Below are positions 7,388 to 15,939 of a stretch of 64,000 nucleotides of DNA, piece after piece. Source of the stretch: Streptomyces sp. NBC_01750 (GTDB lineage Bacteria > Actinomycetota > Actinomycetes > Streptomycetales > Streptomycetaceae). Made by a program: the position numbers and the translations under genes. The stretch covers positions 2,544,001-2,608,000 of the forward strand of contig NZ_CP109137.1 of NCBI RefSeq assembly GCF_035918095.1, read 5' to 3'. Each line of letters opens with the position of its first letter. Positions within the stretch are counted from its first letter, which is position 1. The notes beneath the pieces are model-generated. The model saw nothing but the letters and a program-made list of their open reading frames with translations, made no database searches and was not told the DNA's origin.

Positions 7388-9442
7388 TCAGACCGGGAGC
7401 TTGAGCGTGACGGCCGACTGGAGCAGCTCGGGCGAGGTCCAGGCCGAGCGTGCTCCCGCGTACGGAGTCCCGAACACAGCCGTGCCCACCAACAGTTGCT
7501 TACGGGTGCCTTCCGGCGCGGTGACGGGCGCGGTCACACCCGAGGGCGCCTGCACGGTGACAGTGGCGCCGATGCGGTACGCGGTCACCCTGCCGTCCGC
7601 GAGCGCCTTGTTCCAGGCGGCCCGGCGCTGAAGCTCCGTACCGGCGTCGCGCTGGCTCGGGTTGACGAGCGGGGCGCTGTCGGCGAACAGCGCGCGGTAG
7701 TCGGCCAGCACCTTGTCGAGCACCGGGTAGAGGATGCGCTCCTCGGCAAGGTTGGACTGGTGGACGTAGTGCGGCCGCGGGTCGTTGGCGATGACATGGC
7801 TCAGCGCGGTACGGGCCTCCTGCGGCACGATGTACGAGGCGTAGCCGGTGGCGGTGTCCAGTGGCTCGGCCAGGCAGGTGGAGGCGGGGTTCGTCTCGCA
7901 GACGCCGCTGCCCCCGTCGCCCTCGGCGGTGTAGATCCAGTTGTACTCGTCCGCCATCTCGGCCGCGGTGCCGACGTTGTAGTACACGTTCATCGGGTGG
8001 CGCGGCACGGTCAGCGCCGCTCCGGCCTTCCGCTGCTGCGGCTCGCGGGAGTTGTCGCTGGCGACCCACTTCACGCCGTTGTCGGCCAGCGCCCCGGCGA
8101 GGTTCGGATTGTCCTGGGGCTGCTGCGGCAGGGTCATGAGACCGGAGTGCTCGCCGGTGACCAGCTCGGTGCGGTCGGTCGGGATGCCCTTGCCGACGGC
8201 CCAGTTGTAGTTGTCGCGGATCTGCGCGGAGATGTCGGCCCGGCTCGTCCACCGGGTGTTGCCCGTGGTGTCCTTGGCGCACTGCCACGGCACGACCGAG
8301 ACGTCCTGGACACAGCCGAGGAAGAGGTGCGTATAGGTGTGGTTGACCCAGCGGTACTGCGCGCGGTCGGCCACCAGCTGTGCGGCGAGCGCGTCGGTGC
8401 CGCCGTGCTCGGTCTTCCACTCCTCGCCGGCGCCCGCGTTGTAGACCATGTCGAGAGTGAATCCGCTGGTCTGCTGCCACTGCCTGGCGTACTGCGCGTC
8501 GGCGGCGGTCATCCGGATGTCGGTGGTGGTCTCCTCGCCCCCGTCGCCACAGTCGATGTCGCCGGGCGTGCAGTTGCGGTCCTTGTCCCAGCGGGCGTCG
8601 GGCGCGAAGACGTCGTCGACGTGCACGGAGAAGTAGCTGCGACTCTGGCCGAGGTGGATGCCCTGGGTGAGCCATTCGACGATGCCGCGGGCCAGTACCC
8701 GGAACTGCCGCTGGTACTGGTTGTAGGCGAACGTGACGACCAGCTCGCTGCGTCCGTCGTGGGCGTACTCGCCGACCAGGCTGCCGCGGGCGGCGCCGTC
8801 GCCGACCGGTGTGTCGAGATAGCTGGTGAAGCCTTCCCTGGGCTTGCCGGCGAAGCCGTAACTCTCGGCGACCAGAGCGGAGTTGTCCTCGAACCGGACC
8901 GGCCCGTCGAGATAGCCGAAGGGACCTGTACGCCCGGCGGCGGTGACCGCGCTCTGCGCGCCGTCGAGCACCCCCGCGTAGCCGCCGTTGTCGACGTACT
9001 CGAGACCGACACCCGGATGGGACCACGTGTAGGCGTCGACCTGGCGGATGCCGAAGGTCCGCTCGTACGCGAAGAGCGCGGCGTTCTCCGCTGCTCCGGC
9101 AGTCGAGTCCGCGCCGAACGGATCCTCGTCGGGGACGACGATGCCCTGGTACTTGGCTCGCGGCCGGCCGCTCACGGTGTCGCTGAGAAAGGCGGCGTCG
9201 ACGACGGGACGCCCCGGATCGTCGAGGCGCACCGTCCGGTACGGCACCCCGGTGTCCTTCAGCTCCGAGACGATCGCCCCGACCGCGCCGCCTCCGTCGT
9301 CGACGACGAGTACCGTCAGATCGATGCGCGGCGCCGGCGCGGCGGCAGCTGCCGCGACCGACGACGGAACGGCCGTCGCCAGTACTCCGGCGGCCAGTGC
9401 CACCGCGGCCGATCTGCCCGCGCGCAGTCCGTGGAACCCCAT
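7388..9442 (-). CDS. Secreted polysaccharide deacetylase, Agd3 / CE18-like
   Basis: 684 residues with a clear Sec signal peptide (MGFHGLRAGRSAAVALAAG, then an Ala-rich h/c region). After an N-terminal domain (IDLTVLVVDDGG; FGIRQVDAYTWSHPG) comes the catalytic-looking part: YFSVHVDDVFAPD supplies an Asp pair and WVNHTYTHLFLGC a His-x3-His motif, the metal-binding layout of NodB-type deacetylases; a C-terminal domain follows. Overall order and the Cys-rich CTPGDIDCGDG loop recall fungal Agd3, which deacetylates galactosaminogalactan outside the cell. The ATG at 9442 follows GGGGGGAAG. It is the first gene of the minus-strand polysaccharide locus and is divergent from pepA. CE18 membership is by eye and needs a profile search. 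Confidence 0.8.
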   Translation of the reverse strand: MGFHGLRAGRSAAVALAAGVLATAVPSSVAAAAAAPAPRIDLTVLVVDDGGGAVGAIVSELKDTGVPYRTVRLDDPGRPVVDAAFLSDTVSGRPRAKYQGIVVPDEDPFGADSTAGAAENAALFAYERTFGIRQVDAYTWSHPGVGLEYVDNGGYAGVLDGAQSAVTAAGRTGPFGYLDGPVRFEDNSALVAESYGFAGKPREGFTSYLDTPVGDGAARGSLVGEYAHDGRSELVVTFAYNQYQRQFRVLARGIVEWLTQGIHLGQSRSYFSVHVDDVFAPDARWDKDRNCTPGDIDCGDGGEETTTDIRMTAADAQYARQWQQTSGFTLDMVYNAGAGEEWKTEHGGTDALAAQLVADRAQYRWVNHTYTHLFLGCVQDVSVVPWQCAKDTTGNTRWTSRADISAQIRDNYNWAVGKGIPTDRTELVTGEHSGLMTLPQQPQDNPNLAGALADNGVKWVASDNSREPQQRKAGAALTVPRHPMNVYYNVGTAAEMADEYNWIYTAEGDGGSGVCETNPASTCLAEPLDTATGYASYIVPQEARTALSHVIANDPRPHYVHQSNLAEERILYPVLDKVLADYRALFADSAPLVNPSQRDAGTELQRRAAWNKALADGRVTAYRIGATVTVQAPSGVTAPVTAPEGTRKQLLVGTAVFGTPYAGARSAWTSPELLQSAVTLKLPV

Positions 9443-9716
9443 GACTTCCCCCCTCGCACGATCCCTCGGCACACAGAAGCATGCGGAGGACCTGTGGAGA
9501 TGATGCAAAGAAGCCCCTCGCTCCCTTGCCTGAACGACGTGAGTGTGACTGAGGTCTCGCCGGAGTTCGCGAAAACATGAAAGAGACGCCACGGACGAGT
9601 GAATTGCCGCCGCCGTGAGCGAAACATGTGACCGCGCGTAGGCTCTTGTCCGGCGTGGGATGTCGATCCATCCCCTTCTACGGCCCTGGACTCAACGGAA
9701 GCGAGATTTCACCACC

Positions 9717-11285
9717 GTGACTGCTCTCACTCTCAGCACTGCCGGAGCGGCGACACTGCGCGCGGACGCCCTCGTCGTCGGCGTCGCGAAGGGCGCCAAG
9801 GGGCCGGTCGTCGCGCCGGGCGCCGAGGCCGTGGACAAGGCGTTCGACGGAAAACTCGCCGCCGTCCTGGAGACCCTCGGCGCCACCGGTGGCGAGGGCG
9901 AAGTGACCAAGCTCCCCGCACCGGCCGGCCTCAAGACCCCGGTCGTCCTCGCGGTCGGGCTCGGCCCGGTCCCGGAGAAGGACGAGTCGTACGACGCCGA
10001 GGCGCTGCGCCGTGCCGCGGGTGCCGCGGCCCGTGCGCTGACCGGTTCGAAGAAGGCCGCCTTCGCCCTGCCGGTCGAGGCGGCCGAGGACGCGGAGGCC
10101 ATCGCGGAGGGCGCTCTGCTCGGCGCCTACGCCTTCACCGCGTACCGGAGCGGCGAGAAGGACGCGAAGAACTCGAAGAACGGCGGGGGCACCTCCCAGG
10201 CCGGAGGCTCCGGGGGAGGCGCGAAGCTGCCCCTCGGCGAGATCGCCCTGCTCGGCGCGAAGCCGCGCGACAAGGCGTACAAGGCGGCGGCCGAGCGTGC
10301 GATCGCGCTGACCGAGGAGATCAACCGCGCCCGCGACCTGGTCAACACCCCGCCGAACGACCTCTACCCCGAGTCCTTCGCCGCCGTGGCCACCGCCGCC
10401 GGCAAGGAGCACGGCATCAAGGTGCAGGTCTTCGACGAGAAGGCGCTGGCCAAGGGCGGCTTCGGCGGCATCCTCGGCGTCGGCCAGGGTTCGCAGAACC
10501 CGCCGCGTCTGGTGAAGCTCTCCTACACCCACTCCAAGGCGGCCAAGAACCTGGCGCTGGTGGGCAAGGGCATCACCTACGACTCGGGCGGCATCTCCCT
10601 GAAGCCGGCCGGTCACAACGAGACGATGAAGTGCGACATGAGCGGCGCGGCCGCGGTGTTCGCCGCTGTCGTCGCGGCCGCCCGGCTCGGCCTCGCGGTC
10701 AACATCACCGGCTGGCTGGCGCTCGCCGAGAACATGCCGTCCGGTTCGGCCACCCGCCCGGGTGACGTACTGCGCATGTACAGCGGCAAGACGGTCGAGG
10801 TGCTCAACACCGACGCCGAGGGCCGCCTGGTGCTCGGGGACGCGCTCACCAAGGCGTCCGAGGAGAACCCGGACGCGATCGTCGATGTGGCGACGCTGAC
10901 CGGCGCGATGGTGATGGCGCTGGGCAACCGCACCTTCGGCATCATGGCGAACGACGACGCGTTCCGTACCTCGATCCACGAGATCGCGGAGGAGGTCGGC
11001 GAGCAGTCCTGGCCGATGCCGCTCCCCGCCGAGCTGCGCAAGGGCATGGACTCCCCGACCGCCGACATCGCCAACATGGGCGAGCGGATGGGCGGCGGCC
11101 TGGTGGCCGGTCTGTTCCTGCAGGAGTTCGTGGGCGAGGGCATCACCTGGGCCCACCTGGACATCGCGGGCCCGGCCTTCCACGAGGGTGCGCCGTACGG
11201 CTACACCCCCAAGGGCGGCACCGGCTCCGCCATCCGCACGCTGGTCAAGCTCGCCGAGCGCACCGCCGCCGGCGACCTGGGCTGA
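9717..11285 (+). CDS. pepA: Leucyl aminopeptidase (M17 family)
   Basis: 522 residues. The C-terminal catalytic domain has the M17 two-metal site: LVGKGITYDSGGISLKP (Lys and Asp ligands), MKCDMSGAAAV, and NTDAEGRLVLGDAL (Asp, Glu, Arg). The N-terminal macro-like domain is present, with a Gly/Lys-rich loop near residue 160 (KDAKNSKNGGG) not usual in enterobacterial PepA. The enzyme removes N-terminal amino acids from peptides in the cytoplasm and forms hexamers in other bacteria. The GTG start at 9717 fits the family N-terminus (TALTLSTAGAATLRADALVVG). A strong terminator follows, so it is probably monocistronic. Confidence 0.93.
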   Translation: MTALTLSTAGAATLRADALVVGVAKGAKGPVVAPGAEAVDKAFDGKLAAVLETLGATGGEGEVTKLPAPAGLKTPVVLAVGLGPVPEKDESYDAEALRRAAGAAARALTGSKKAAFALPVEAAEDAEAIAEGALLGAYAFTAYRSGEKDAKNSKNGGGTSQAGGSGGGAKLPLGEIALLGAKPRDKAYKAAAERAIALTEEINRARDLVNTPPNDLYPESFAAVATAAGKEHGIKVQVFDEKALAKGGFGGILGVGQGSQNPPRLVKLSYTHSKAAKNLALVGKGITYDSGGISLKPAGHNETMKCDMSGAAAVFAAVVAAARLGLAVNITGWLALAENMPSGSATRPGDVLRMYSGKTVEVLNTDAEGRLVLGDALTKASEENPDAIVDVATLTGAMVMALGNRTFGIMANDDAFRTSIHEIAEEVGEQSWPMPLPAELRKGMDSPTADIANMGERMGGGLVAGLFLQEFVGEGITWAHLDIAGPAFHEGAPYGYTPKGGTGSAIRTLVKLAERTAAGDLG

Positions 11286-11292
11286 GGACGGG

Positions 11293-11330
11293 CACCGACG
11301 GCCCCGGGCATACGCCCGGGGCCGTCGGTG
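11293..11330 (+). terminator. Rho-independent-type terminator of pepA
   Basis: A perfect 17-bp stem (CACCGACGGCCCCGGGC and its complement) with a four-base loop, eight bases after the pepA stop codon and followed by TTTCCCCC. Confidence 0.85.
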
Positions 11331-11355
11331 TTTCCCCCTTCGCTTTCTACGAAAT

Positions 11356-11371
11356 CCGTACATTCGTACGG
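11356..11371. promoter_or_regulatory. Palindrome CCGTACATTCGTACGG upstream of lpdA
   Basis: A six-base inverted repeat with four-base centre in the 11336-11567 leader region of lpdA. A near copy (CCGCACATTCGTAAGG, 12981-12996) sits just before sucB, overlapping its ribosome site. The repetition before two genes of the same complex is suggestive of a shared control site but could be chance. Confidence 0.3.
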
Positions 11372-11567
11372 GCCAGTAACTCCTTGGGGCGGTGCGTCAT
11401 GCGTCTCACACCCCGGCCCCGCGTCCCGCCTCCCGTCAACAAGTGCGAAGATGGGTTCTCGGCAGGACAGGGCCCCCACCACAGGGCCGAAAATACAGCG
11501 GCCGAACACCAGCCGCCGCCCGGTCGTCGACGACCGGCGACCGGCGCACATGCATGGAGGACGTGAC

Positions 11568-12956
11568 GTGGCGAACGACGCCAGCACCGTTTTCGACCTA
11601 GTGATCCTCGGCGGTGGTAGCGGCGGTTACGCTGCGGCGCTGCGTGGAGCTCAGCTGGGCCTGGACGTCGCCCTGATCGAGAAGGGCAAGGTCGGCGGCA
11701 CCTGCCTGCACAACGGATGCATCCCGACGAAGGCACTGCTGCACGCCGGCGAGATCGCCGACCAGGCACGTGAGGCCGACCAGTTCGGTGTCAAGGCCAC
11801 CTTCGAGGGCATCGACATCAAGGCCGTCCACAAGTACAAGGACGAGGTGATCTCGGGGCTCTACAAGGGTCTCCAGGGTCTGATCGCCTCCCGCAAGGTC
11901 ACCTACATCGAGGGCGAGGGCCGACTGTCCTCCCCCACCTCCGTCGACGTCAACGGCCAGCGTGTCCAGGGCCGCCACGTCCTTCTCGCCACCGGCTCCG
12001 TACCGAAGTCGCTGCCGGGCCTGGAGATCGACGGAAACCGCATCATCTCCTCGGACCACGCGCTGACGCTGGACCGCGTCCCGCAGTCCGCGATCGTGCT
12101 GGGCGGCGGCGTCATCGGCGTCGAGTTCGCCTCCGCGTGGAAGTCCTTCGGCACCGATGTCACGGTCATCGAGGGTCTGAAGCACCTCGTGCCGGTCGAG
12201 GACGAGAGCAGCTCCAAGCTTCTTGAGCGCGCGTTCCGCAAGCGCGGCATCAAGTTCAACCTGGGCACCTTCTTCGAGAAGGCCGAGTACACCCAGGACG
12301 GCATCCGCGTCACCCTCGCGGACGGCAAGACCTTCGACGCCGAGTTGCTGCTGGTCGCGGTCGGCCGTGGCCCGGTCTCCGCCGGTCTCGGTTACGAGGA
12401 GCAGGGCGTCGCGATGGACCGCGGCTATGTCCTGGTCGACGAGTACATGCAGACCAACGTGCCGACGATCTCGGCGGTCGGCGACCTCGTCCCGACGCTC
12501 CAGCTCGCGCATGTCGGCTTCGCTGAGGGCATCCTGGTCGCGGAGCGGCTGGCAGGTCTGAAGACCGTTCCGATCGACTACGACGGTGTGCCGCGGGTGA
12601 CGTACTGCCACCCGGAGGTCGCCTCCGTCGGTATCACCGAGGCCAAGGCCAAGGAGATCTACGGGGCCGACAAGGTCGTCGCTCTGAAGTACAACCTCGC
12701 CGGCAACGGCAAGAGCAAGATCCTCAAGACCGCGGGCGAGATCAAGCTCGTCCAGGTCAAGGACGGTGCCGTGGTCGGCGTCCACATGGTCGGTGACCGT
12801 ATGGGCGAGCAGGTCGGCGAGGCTCAGCTCATCTACAACTGGGAGGCTCTGCCGGCCGAGGTCGCGCAGCTGATCCACGCGCACCCGACGCAGAGCGAGG
12901 CGCTCGGCGAGGCCCACCTGGCCCTGGCCGGCAAGCCCTTGCACTCCCATGACTAG
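11568..12956 (+). CDS. lpdA: Dihydrolipoyl dehydrogenase (E3)
   Basis: 462 residues, the flavoprotein E3 that re-oxidises dihydrolipoyl groups of the 2-oxoacid dehydrogenase complexes with NAD+. The FAD motif is VILGGGSGGYAAA, the redox disulfide GGTCLHNGCIPTKALLH, the NAD motif VLGGGVIGVEFA, and the C-terminal His-Glu pair is in HAHPTQSEALGEAH. The GTG at 11568 has GGAGG seven bases upstream. It is followed after 53 bases by the E2 gene, with no terminator between, so lpdA-sucB should be one operon; aceE (E1) lies 3 kb further. Confidence 0.95.
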   Translation: MANDASTVFDLVILGGGSGGYAAALRGAQLGLDVALIEKGKVGGTCLHNGCIPTKALLHAGEIADQAREADQFGVKATFEGIDIKAVHKYKDEVISGLYKGLQGLIASRKVTYIEGEGRLSSPTSVDVNGQRVQGRHVLLATGSVPKSLPGLEIDGNRIISSDHALTLDRVPQSAIVLGGGVIGVEFASAWKSFGTDVTVIEGLKHLVPVEDESSSKLLERAFRKRGIKFNLGTFFEKAEYTQDGIRVTLADGKTFDAELLLVAVGRGPVSAGLGYEEQGVAMDRGYVLVDEYMQTNVPTISAVGDLVPTLQLAHVGFAEGILVAERLAGLKTVPIDYDGVPRVTYCHPEVASVGITEAKAKEIYGADKVVALKYNLAGNGKSKILKTAGEIKLVQVKDGAVVGVHMVGDRMGEQVGEAQLIYNWEALPAEVAQLIHAHPTQSEALGEAHLALAGKPLHSHD

Positions 12957-13009
12957 TAGTCCCGGGCGCGACGACCACTTCCGCACATTCGTAAGGAGCA
13001 ACTGAAACC

Positions 13010-14791
13010 ATGGCGGTTTCCGTAACCCTTCCGGCGCTCGGCGAGAGCGTCACCGAGGGCACTGTCACCCGCTGGCTGAAGGCCGAGGGAGAGCGCGTCG
13101 AGGCCGACGAGCCGCTGCTCGAGGTGTCGACCGACAAGGTCGACACCGAGATCCCCGCCCCGGCTGCCGGCATCCTCGCGTCCATCAAGGTCGCCGAGGA
13201 CGAAACCGTTGAGGTCGGCGCCGAGCTGGCCGTCATCGACGACGGCACGGGCGCGCCCGCTGCCGCTCCGGCCCCGGCTGCTGCCGAGACCGAGACCGCG
13301 GTGGCCCAGGCCCCCGCCGCTCCGGCCCCGGTCGCGGAGGCCCCCGCGGCTCCCGCTCCGGCCGCCGAGCCCGCTCCGGCCCCCGCCCCCGCGGGCGGCG
13401 CCACCGGTACCGACGTCGTCCTTCCCGCGCTCGGCGAGAGCGTCACCGAGGGCACCGTCACCCGCTGGCTCAAGGAGGTCGGCGAGTCCGTCGAGGCCGA
13501 CGAGCCGCTGCTCGAGGTCTCCACGGACAAGGTCGACACCGAGATCCCCGCCCCGGCCTCCGGTGTGCTGCTGGAGATCGTGGTGGCCGAGGACGAGACC
13601 GCCGAGGTCGGCGCCAAGCTGGCAGTGATCGGCGCCCCTGGTGCCGCGCCTGCCGCCGCGCCCGCTCCGGCTGCCCCGGCCCCCGCTGCTGCTCCGGCAC
13701 CGGCCCCGGCCCCGGCAGCCCCTGCGGCTCCCGCGGCCCCGGCCGCGCCTGCTGCTCCGGCACCGGCCCCGGCAGCCGCTCCGGCGCCCGCCCCGGCCCC
13801 GGTTGCCGCTCCGGCCCCGGTTGCCGCTCCGGCCCCGGTGACTCCGGCCGCCCCCGCCGGTGACGACGGCGCGTACGTGACCCCCCTGGTCCGTAAGCTC
13901 GCCGCCGAGAACGGCGTGGACCTCTCCGCGGTCAAGGGCACCGGCGTCGGTGGCCGTATCCGCAAGCAGGACGTCGTCGCCGCCGCGGAGGCCGCCAAGG
14001 CCGCCGCTCCGGCCCCGGCCGCCGCCGCTCCGGCCGCCGTCTCGAAGGCCCCGGCCCTCGAGACGTCGCCGCTGCGCGGTCAGACGGTCAAGATGACCCG
14101 CATGCGCAAGGTCATCGGCGACAACATGATGAAGGCGCTGCACTCGCAGGCCCAGCTGACCTCGGTCGTCGAGGTCGACATCACCAAGCTGATGAAGCTG
14201 CGCAACCAGGCCAAGGACGCGTTCGCCGCTCGCGAGGGCGTCAAGCTCTCCCCGATGCCGTTCTTCGTGAGGGCCGCGGCCCAGGCGCTGAAGGCCTACC
14301 CGGTCGTCAACGCCCGGATCAACGAGGACGAGGGCACCATCACCTACTTCGACACCGAGAACATCGGTATCGCGGTGGACTCCGAGAAGGGTCTGATGAC
14401 GCCGGTCATCAAGGGTGCCGGCGACCTCAACCTCGCCGGTGTCGCCAAGAAGACGGCGGAGCTGGCGGGCAAGGTCCGTGGCAACAAGATCACCCCGGAC
14501 GAGCTCTCCGGTGCGACCTTCACCATCAGCAACACCGGCTCGCGCGGTGCGCTGTTCGACACGGTCATCGTGCCGCCGAACCAGGTCGCCATCCTGGGCA
14601 TCGGCGCCACCGTCAAGCGCCCGGCGGTCATCGAGACCGCCGAGGGCACCGTCATCGGCATCCGTGACATGACGTACCTGGCTCTCTCCTACGACCACCG
14701 CCTGGTGGACGGCGCCGACGCGGCCCGCTACCTGACGGCCGTCAAGGCGATCCTGGAGGCGGGCGAGTTCGAGGTCGAGCTCGGCCTGTAA
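13010..14791 (+). CDS. sucB: Dihydrolipoyl acyltransferase (E2) with two lipoyl domains
   Basis: 593 residues. Two nearly identical lipoyl domains (about residues 1-78 and 140-215), each with the lipoylation Lys in [10 protein letters not shown], are joined by long Ala/Pro linkers. A peripheral-subunit-binding domain ([21 protein letters not shown], around 290-325) precedes the catalytic domain, which ends in [15 protein letters not shown] with the active-site His and Asp. In actinobacteria this SucB/AceF type E2 is shared by pyruvate and 2-oxoglutarate dehydrogenases, fitting the nearby aceE. The lipoyl groups would be supplied by LipB/LipA encoded further along this window. AAGGAG is found eleven bases before the ATG. 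The linker DNA is highly repetitive (GCTCCGGCCCCG). Confidence 0.93.
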   Translation: MAVSVTLPALGESVTEGTVTRWLKAEGERVEADEPLLEVSTDKVDTEIPAPAAGILASIKVAEDETVEVGAELAVIDDGTGAPAAAPAPAAAETETAVAQAPAAPAPVAEAPAAPAPAAEPAPAPAPAGGATGTDVVLPALGESVTEGTVTRWLKEVGESVEADEPLLEVSTDKVDTEIPAPASGVLLEIVVAEDETAEVGAKLAVIGAPGAAPAAAPAPAAPAPAAAPAPAPAPAAPAAPAAPAAPAAPAPAPAAAPAPAPAPVAAPAPVAAPAPVTPAAPAGDDGAYVTPLVRKLAAENGVDLSAVKGTGVGGRIRKQDVVAAAEAAKAAAPAPAAAAPAAVSKAPALETSPLRGQTVKMTRMRKVIGDNMMKALHSQAQLTSVVEVDITKLMKLRNQAKDAFAAREGVKLSPMPFFVRAAAQALKAYPVVNARINEDEGTITYFDTENIGIAVDSEKGLMTPVIKGAGDLNLAGVAKKTAELAGKVRGNKITPDELSGATFTISNTGSRGALFDTVIVPPNQVAILGIGATVKRPAVIETAEGTVIGIRDMTYLALSYDHRLVDGADAARYLTAVKAILEAGEFEVELGL

Positions 14792-14802
14792 AGCTCACCA
14801 GC

Positions 14803-14852
14803 AGTACGGCAGTGCCCCGTCCGGAACTCTCCGGGCGGGGCACTGCCGTACT
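14803..14852 (+). terminator. Terminator after sucB
   Basis: A 17-bp stem (AGTACGGCAGTGCCCCG and complement) enclosing a small inner TCCGG/CCGGA stem, eleven bases after the sucB stop codon. It ends the lpdA-sucB unit. Confidence 0.85.
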
Positions 14853-14951
14853 CGCGAGGACTCATCAGGCCTGCTCCGGCGCACCCTTGGGCAGCCTGCC
14901 GACAACGGCCGCCGTATTGTCAGGGGTGCCTGTCGCCCCGGAGGAGCACTC

Positions 14952-15575
14952 ATGACCCCGCCCGTCATCCACTCGCTGCGCGAACAGATCCGCGAGCACA
15001 TCGTGGAGGGGATCGTCAGCGGCCGCTGGAAGCCCGGGGAGCGGATCGTCGAGCGGCGGATCGCCACCGAGCTGGAGGTCTCCCAGACGCCGGTGCGCGA
15101 GGCTCTGCGCGAGCTGGAGAGTCTGCGGCTGATCGAGTCCGCGCCCAACAAGGGCGTACGCGTGCGCAATCTCACCGCCGCCGATCTCGAGGAGAGTTAT
15201 CCGGTGCGGGCCGGGCTCGAGCAGATCGCCGCCGAACTGGCGGCCGCGCGGCTGGCCCAGGACTGTTCCGCGCTGGAGCCTCATGTGGCCGCGCTGTACG
15301 AGGCGGACCGGGCCGGTGACTCGGCCGCGCAGGTGCGGCACACCGTCGGCTTCCATCGGGAGCTGGTGCGGGCCGCCGGGAACAGCGTGCTGCTGCACAC
15401 CTGGGAGGGGCTCGGCATCGAGGTGTTCACGGCGCTGTCGATCCGGTGGCTCGGCACGGTGCAGAAGTCGTACGCCGAGGAGCACCAGGCTCTGGTCGAG
15501 GCGTTCCGGCGCCAGGACCCGGAGATCGGCCCGCTGGTGAAGGCCCACGTCCTGGGCTGCGCCCCGCGCGCCTGA
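14952..15575 (+). CDS. GntR-family (FadR/FCD subfamily) transcriptional regulator
   Basis: 207 residues. N-terminal winged helix (IHSLREQIREHIVEGIVSG; RIATELEVSQTPVREALREL, residues 5-65) of the GntR type, then an all-helical FCD ligand domain. In the FCD family a metal is held by Asp and His; HTVGFHRELVRAAGN and an EEH near the end are candidates. The GGAGGAG site before ATG 14952 is strong. It lies between the E2 and E1 genes of the pyruvate dehydrogenase system and upstream of the aceE promoter palindrome, so control of aceE by a carboxylic-acid signal is a reasonable guess. Confidence 0.85.
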   Translation: MTPPVIHSLREQIREHIVEGIVSGRWKPGERIVERRIATELEVSQTPVREALRELESLRLIESAPNKGVRVRNLTAADLEESYPVRAGLEQIAAELAAARLAQDCSALEPHVAALYEADRAGDSAAQVRHTVGFHRELVRAAGNSVLLHTWEGLGIEVFTALSIRWLGTVQKSYAEEHQALVEAFRRQDPEIGPLVKAHVLGCAPRA

Positions 15576-15939
15576 CCGGGCACCGCGCATCTCCGACGGC
15601 TCCATCACCGGCCCCGGCGCAACGCGCCGGACCGCGGCTCCGCCCCGGCCCCCGCGCCTCGATCGCCTGCGGGGCCTGACAATCCCGGGCACGTGGGGCC
15701 TGGGACTCACCCTCGCCGGAACGCCCCATACGCCCCGCTTCGCGGCGACACCCTGTGCCCCATTTCGCGGCACTGGATGCCAATTTCCCGCCAAGCTTTG
15801 ATCGATCATCGATCAGGGACTTACAGTTGGCGCCGGGTTCACCAACCTTCCCCCTGACTGCGTCGGGGGTACCCCCAGCCCTGTCCTGCCAGACAAGGCT
15901 CCTTGTCTCCACCCCCCTCCTGTCCGGAAGGCGGCGATC
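15576..15939 (+). promoter_or_regulatory. aceE upstream region: operator-like palindrome, promoter and leader hairpins
   Basis: A 17-bp perfect palindrome, TGATCGAT-C-ATCGATCA (15799-15815), covers a -35-like TTGATC (15798-15803); 18 bases on is TACAGT (15822-15827), matching the TAnnnT -10 of the main sigma factor. Downstream in the presumed leader are a GGGGGTACCCCC palindrome (15865-15876) and AGACAAGG-CT-CCTTGTCT (15891-15908) shortly before the ribosome site GGAAGGCGG. The 5' half of the interval holds nothing I recognise. The repressor is unknown; the GntR protein encoded upstream is one candidate. Confidence 0.55.

Noticed and set aside
7349..9580. Long open frame of 743 codons on + opposite the deacetylase gene
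   Set aside because: Mirror frame typical of high-GC DNA; the minus strand has signal peptide, motifs and ribosome site, the plus frame has none.
9678..11363. 561-codon open frame on - opposite pepA
   Set aside because: Shadow of pepA, whose metal-binding motifs are complete.
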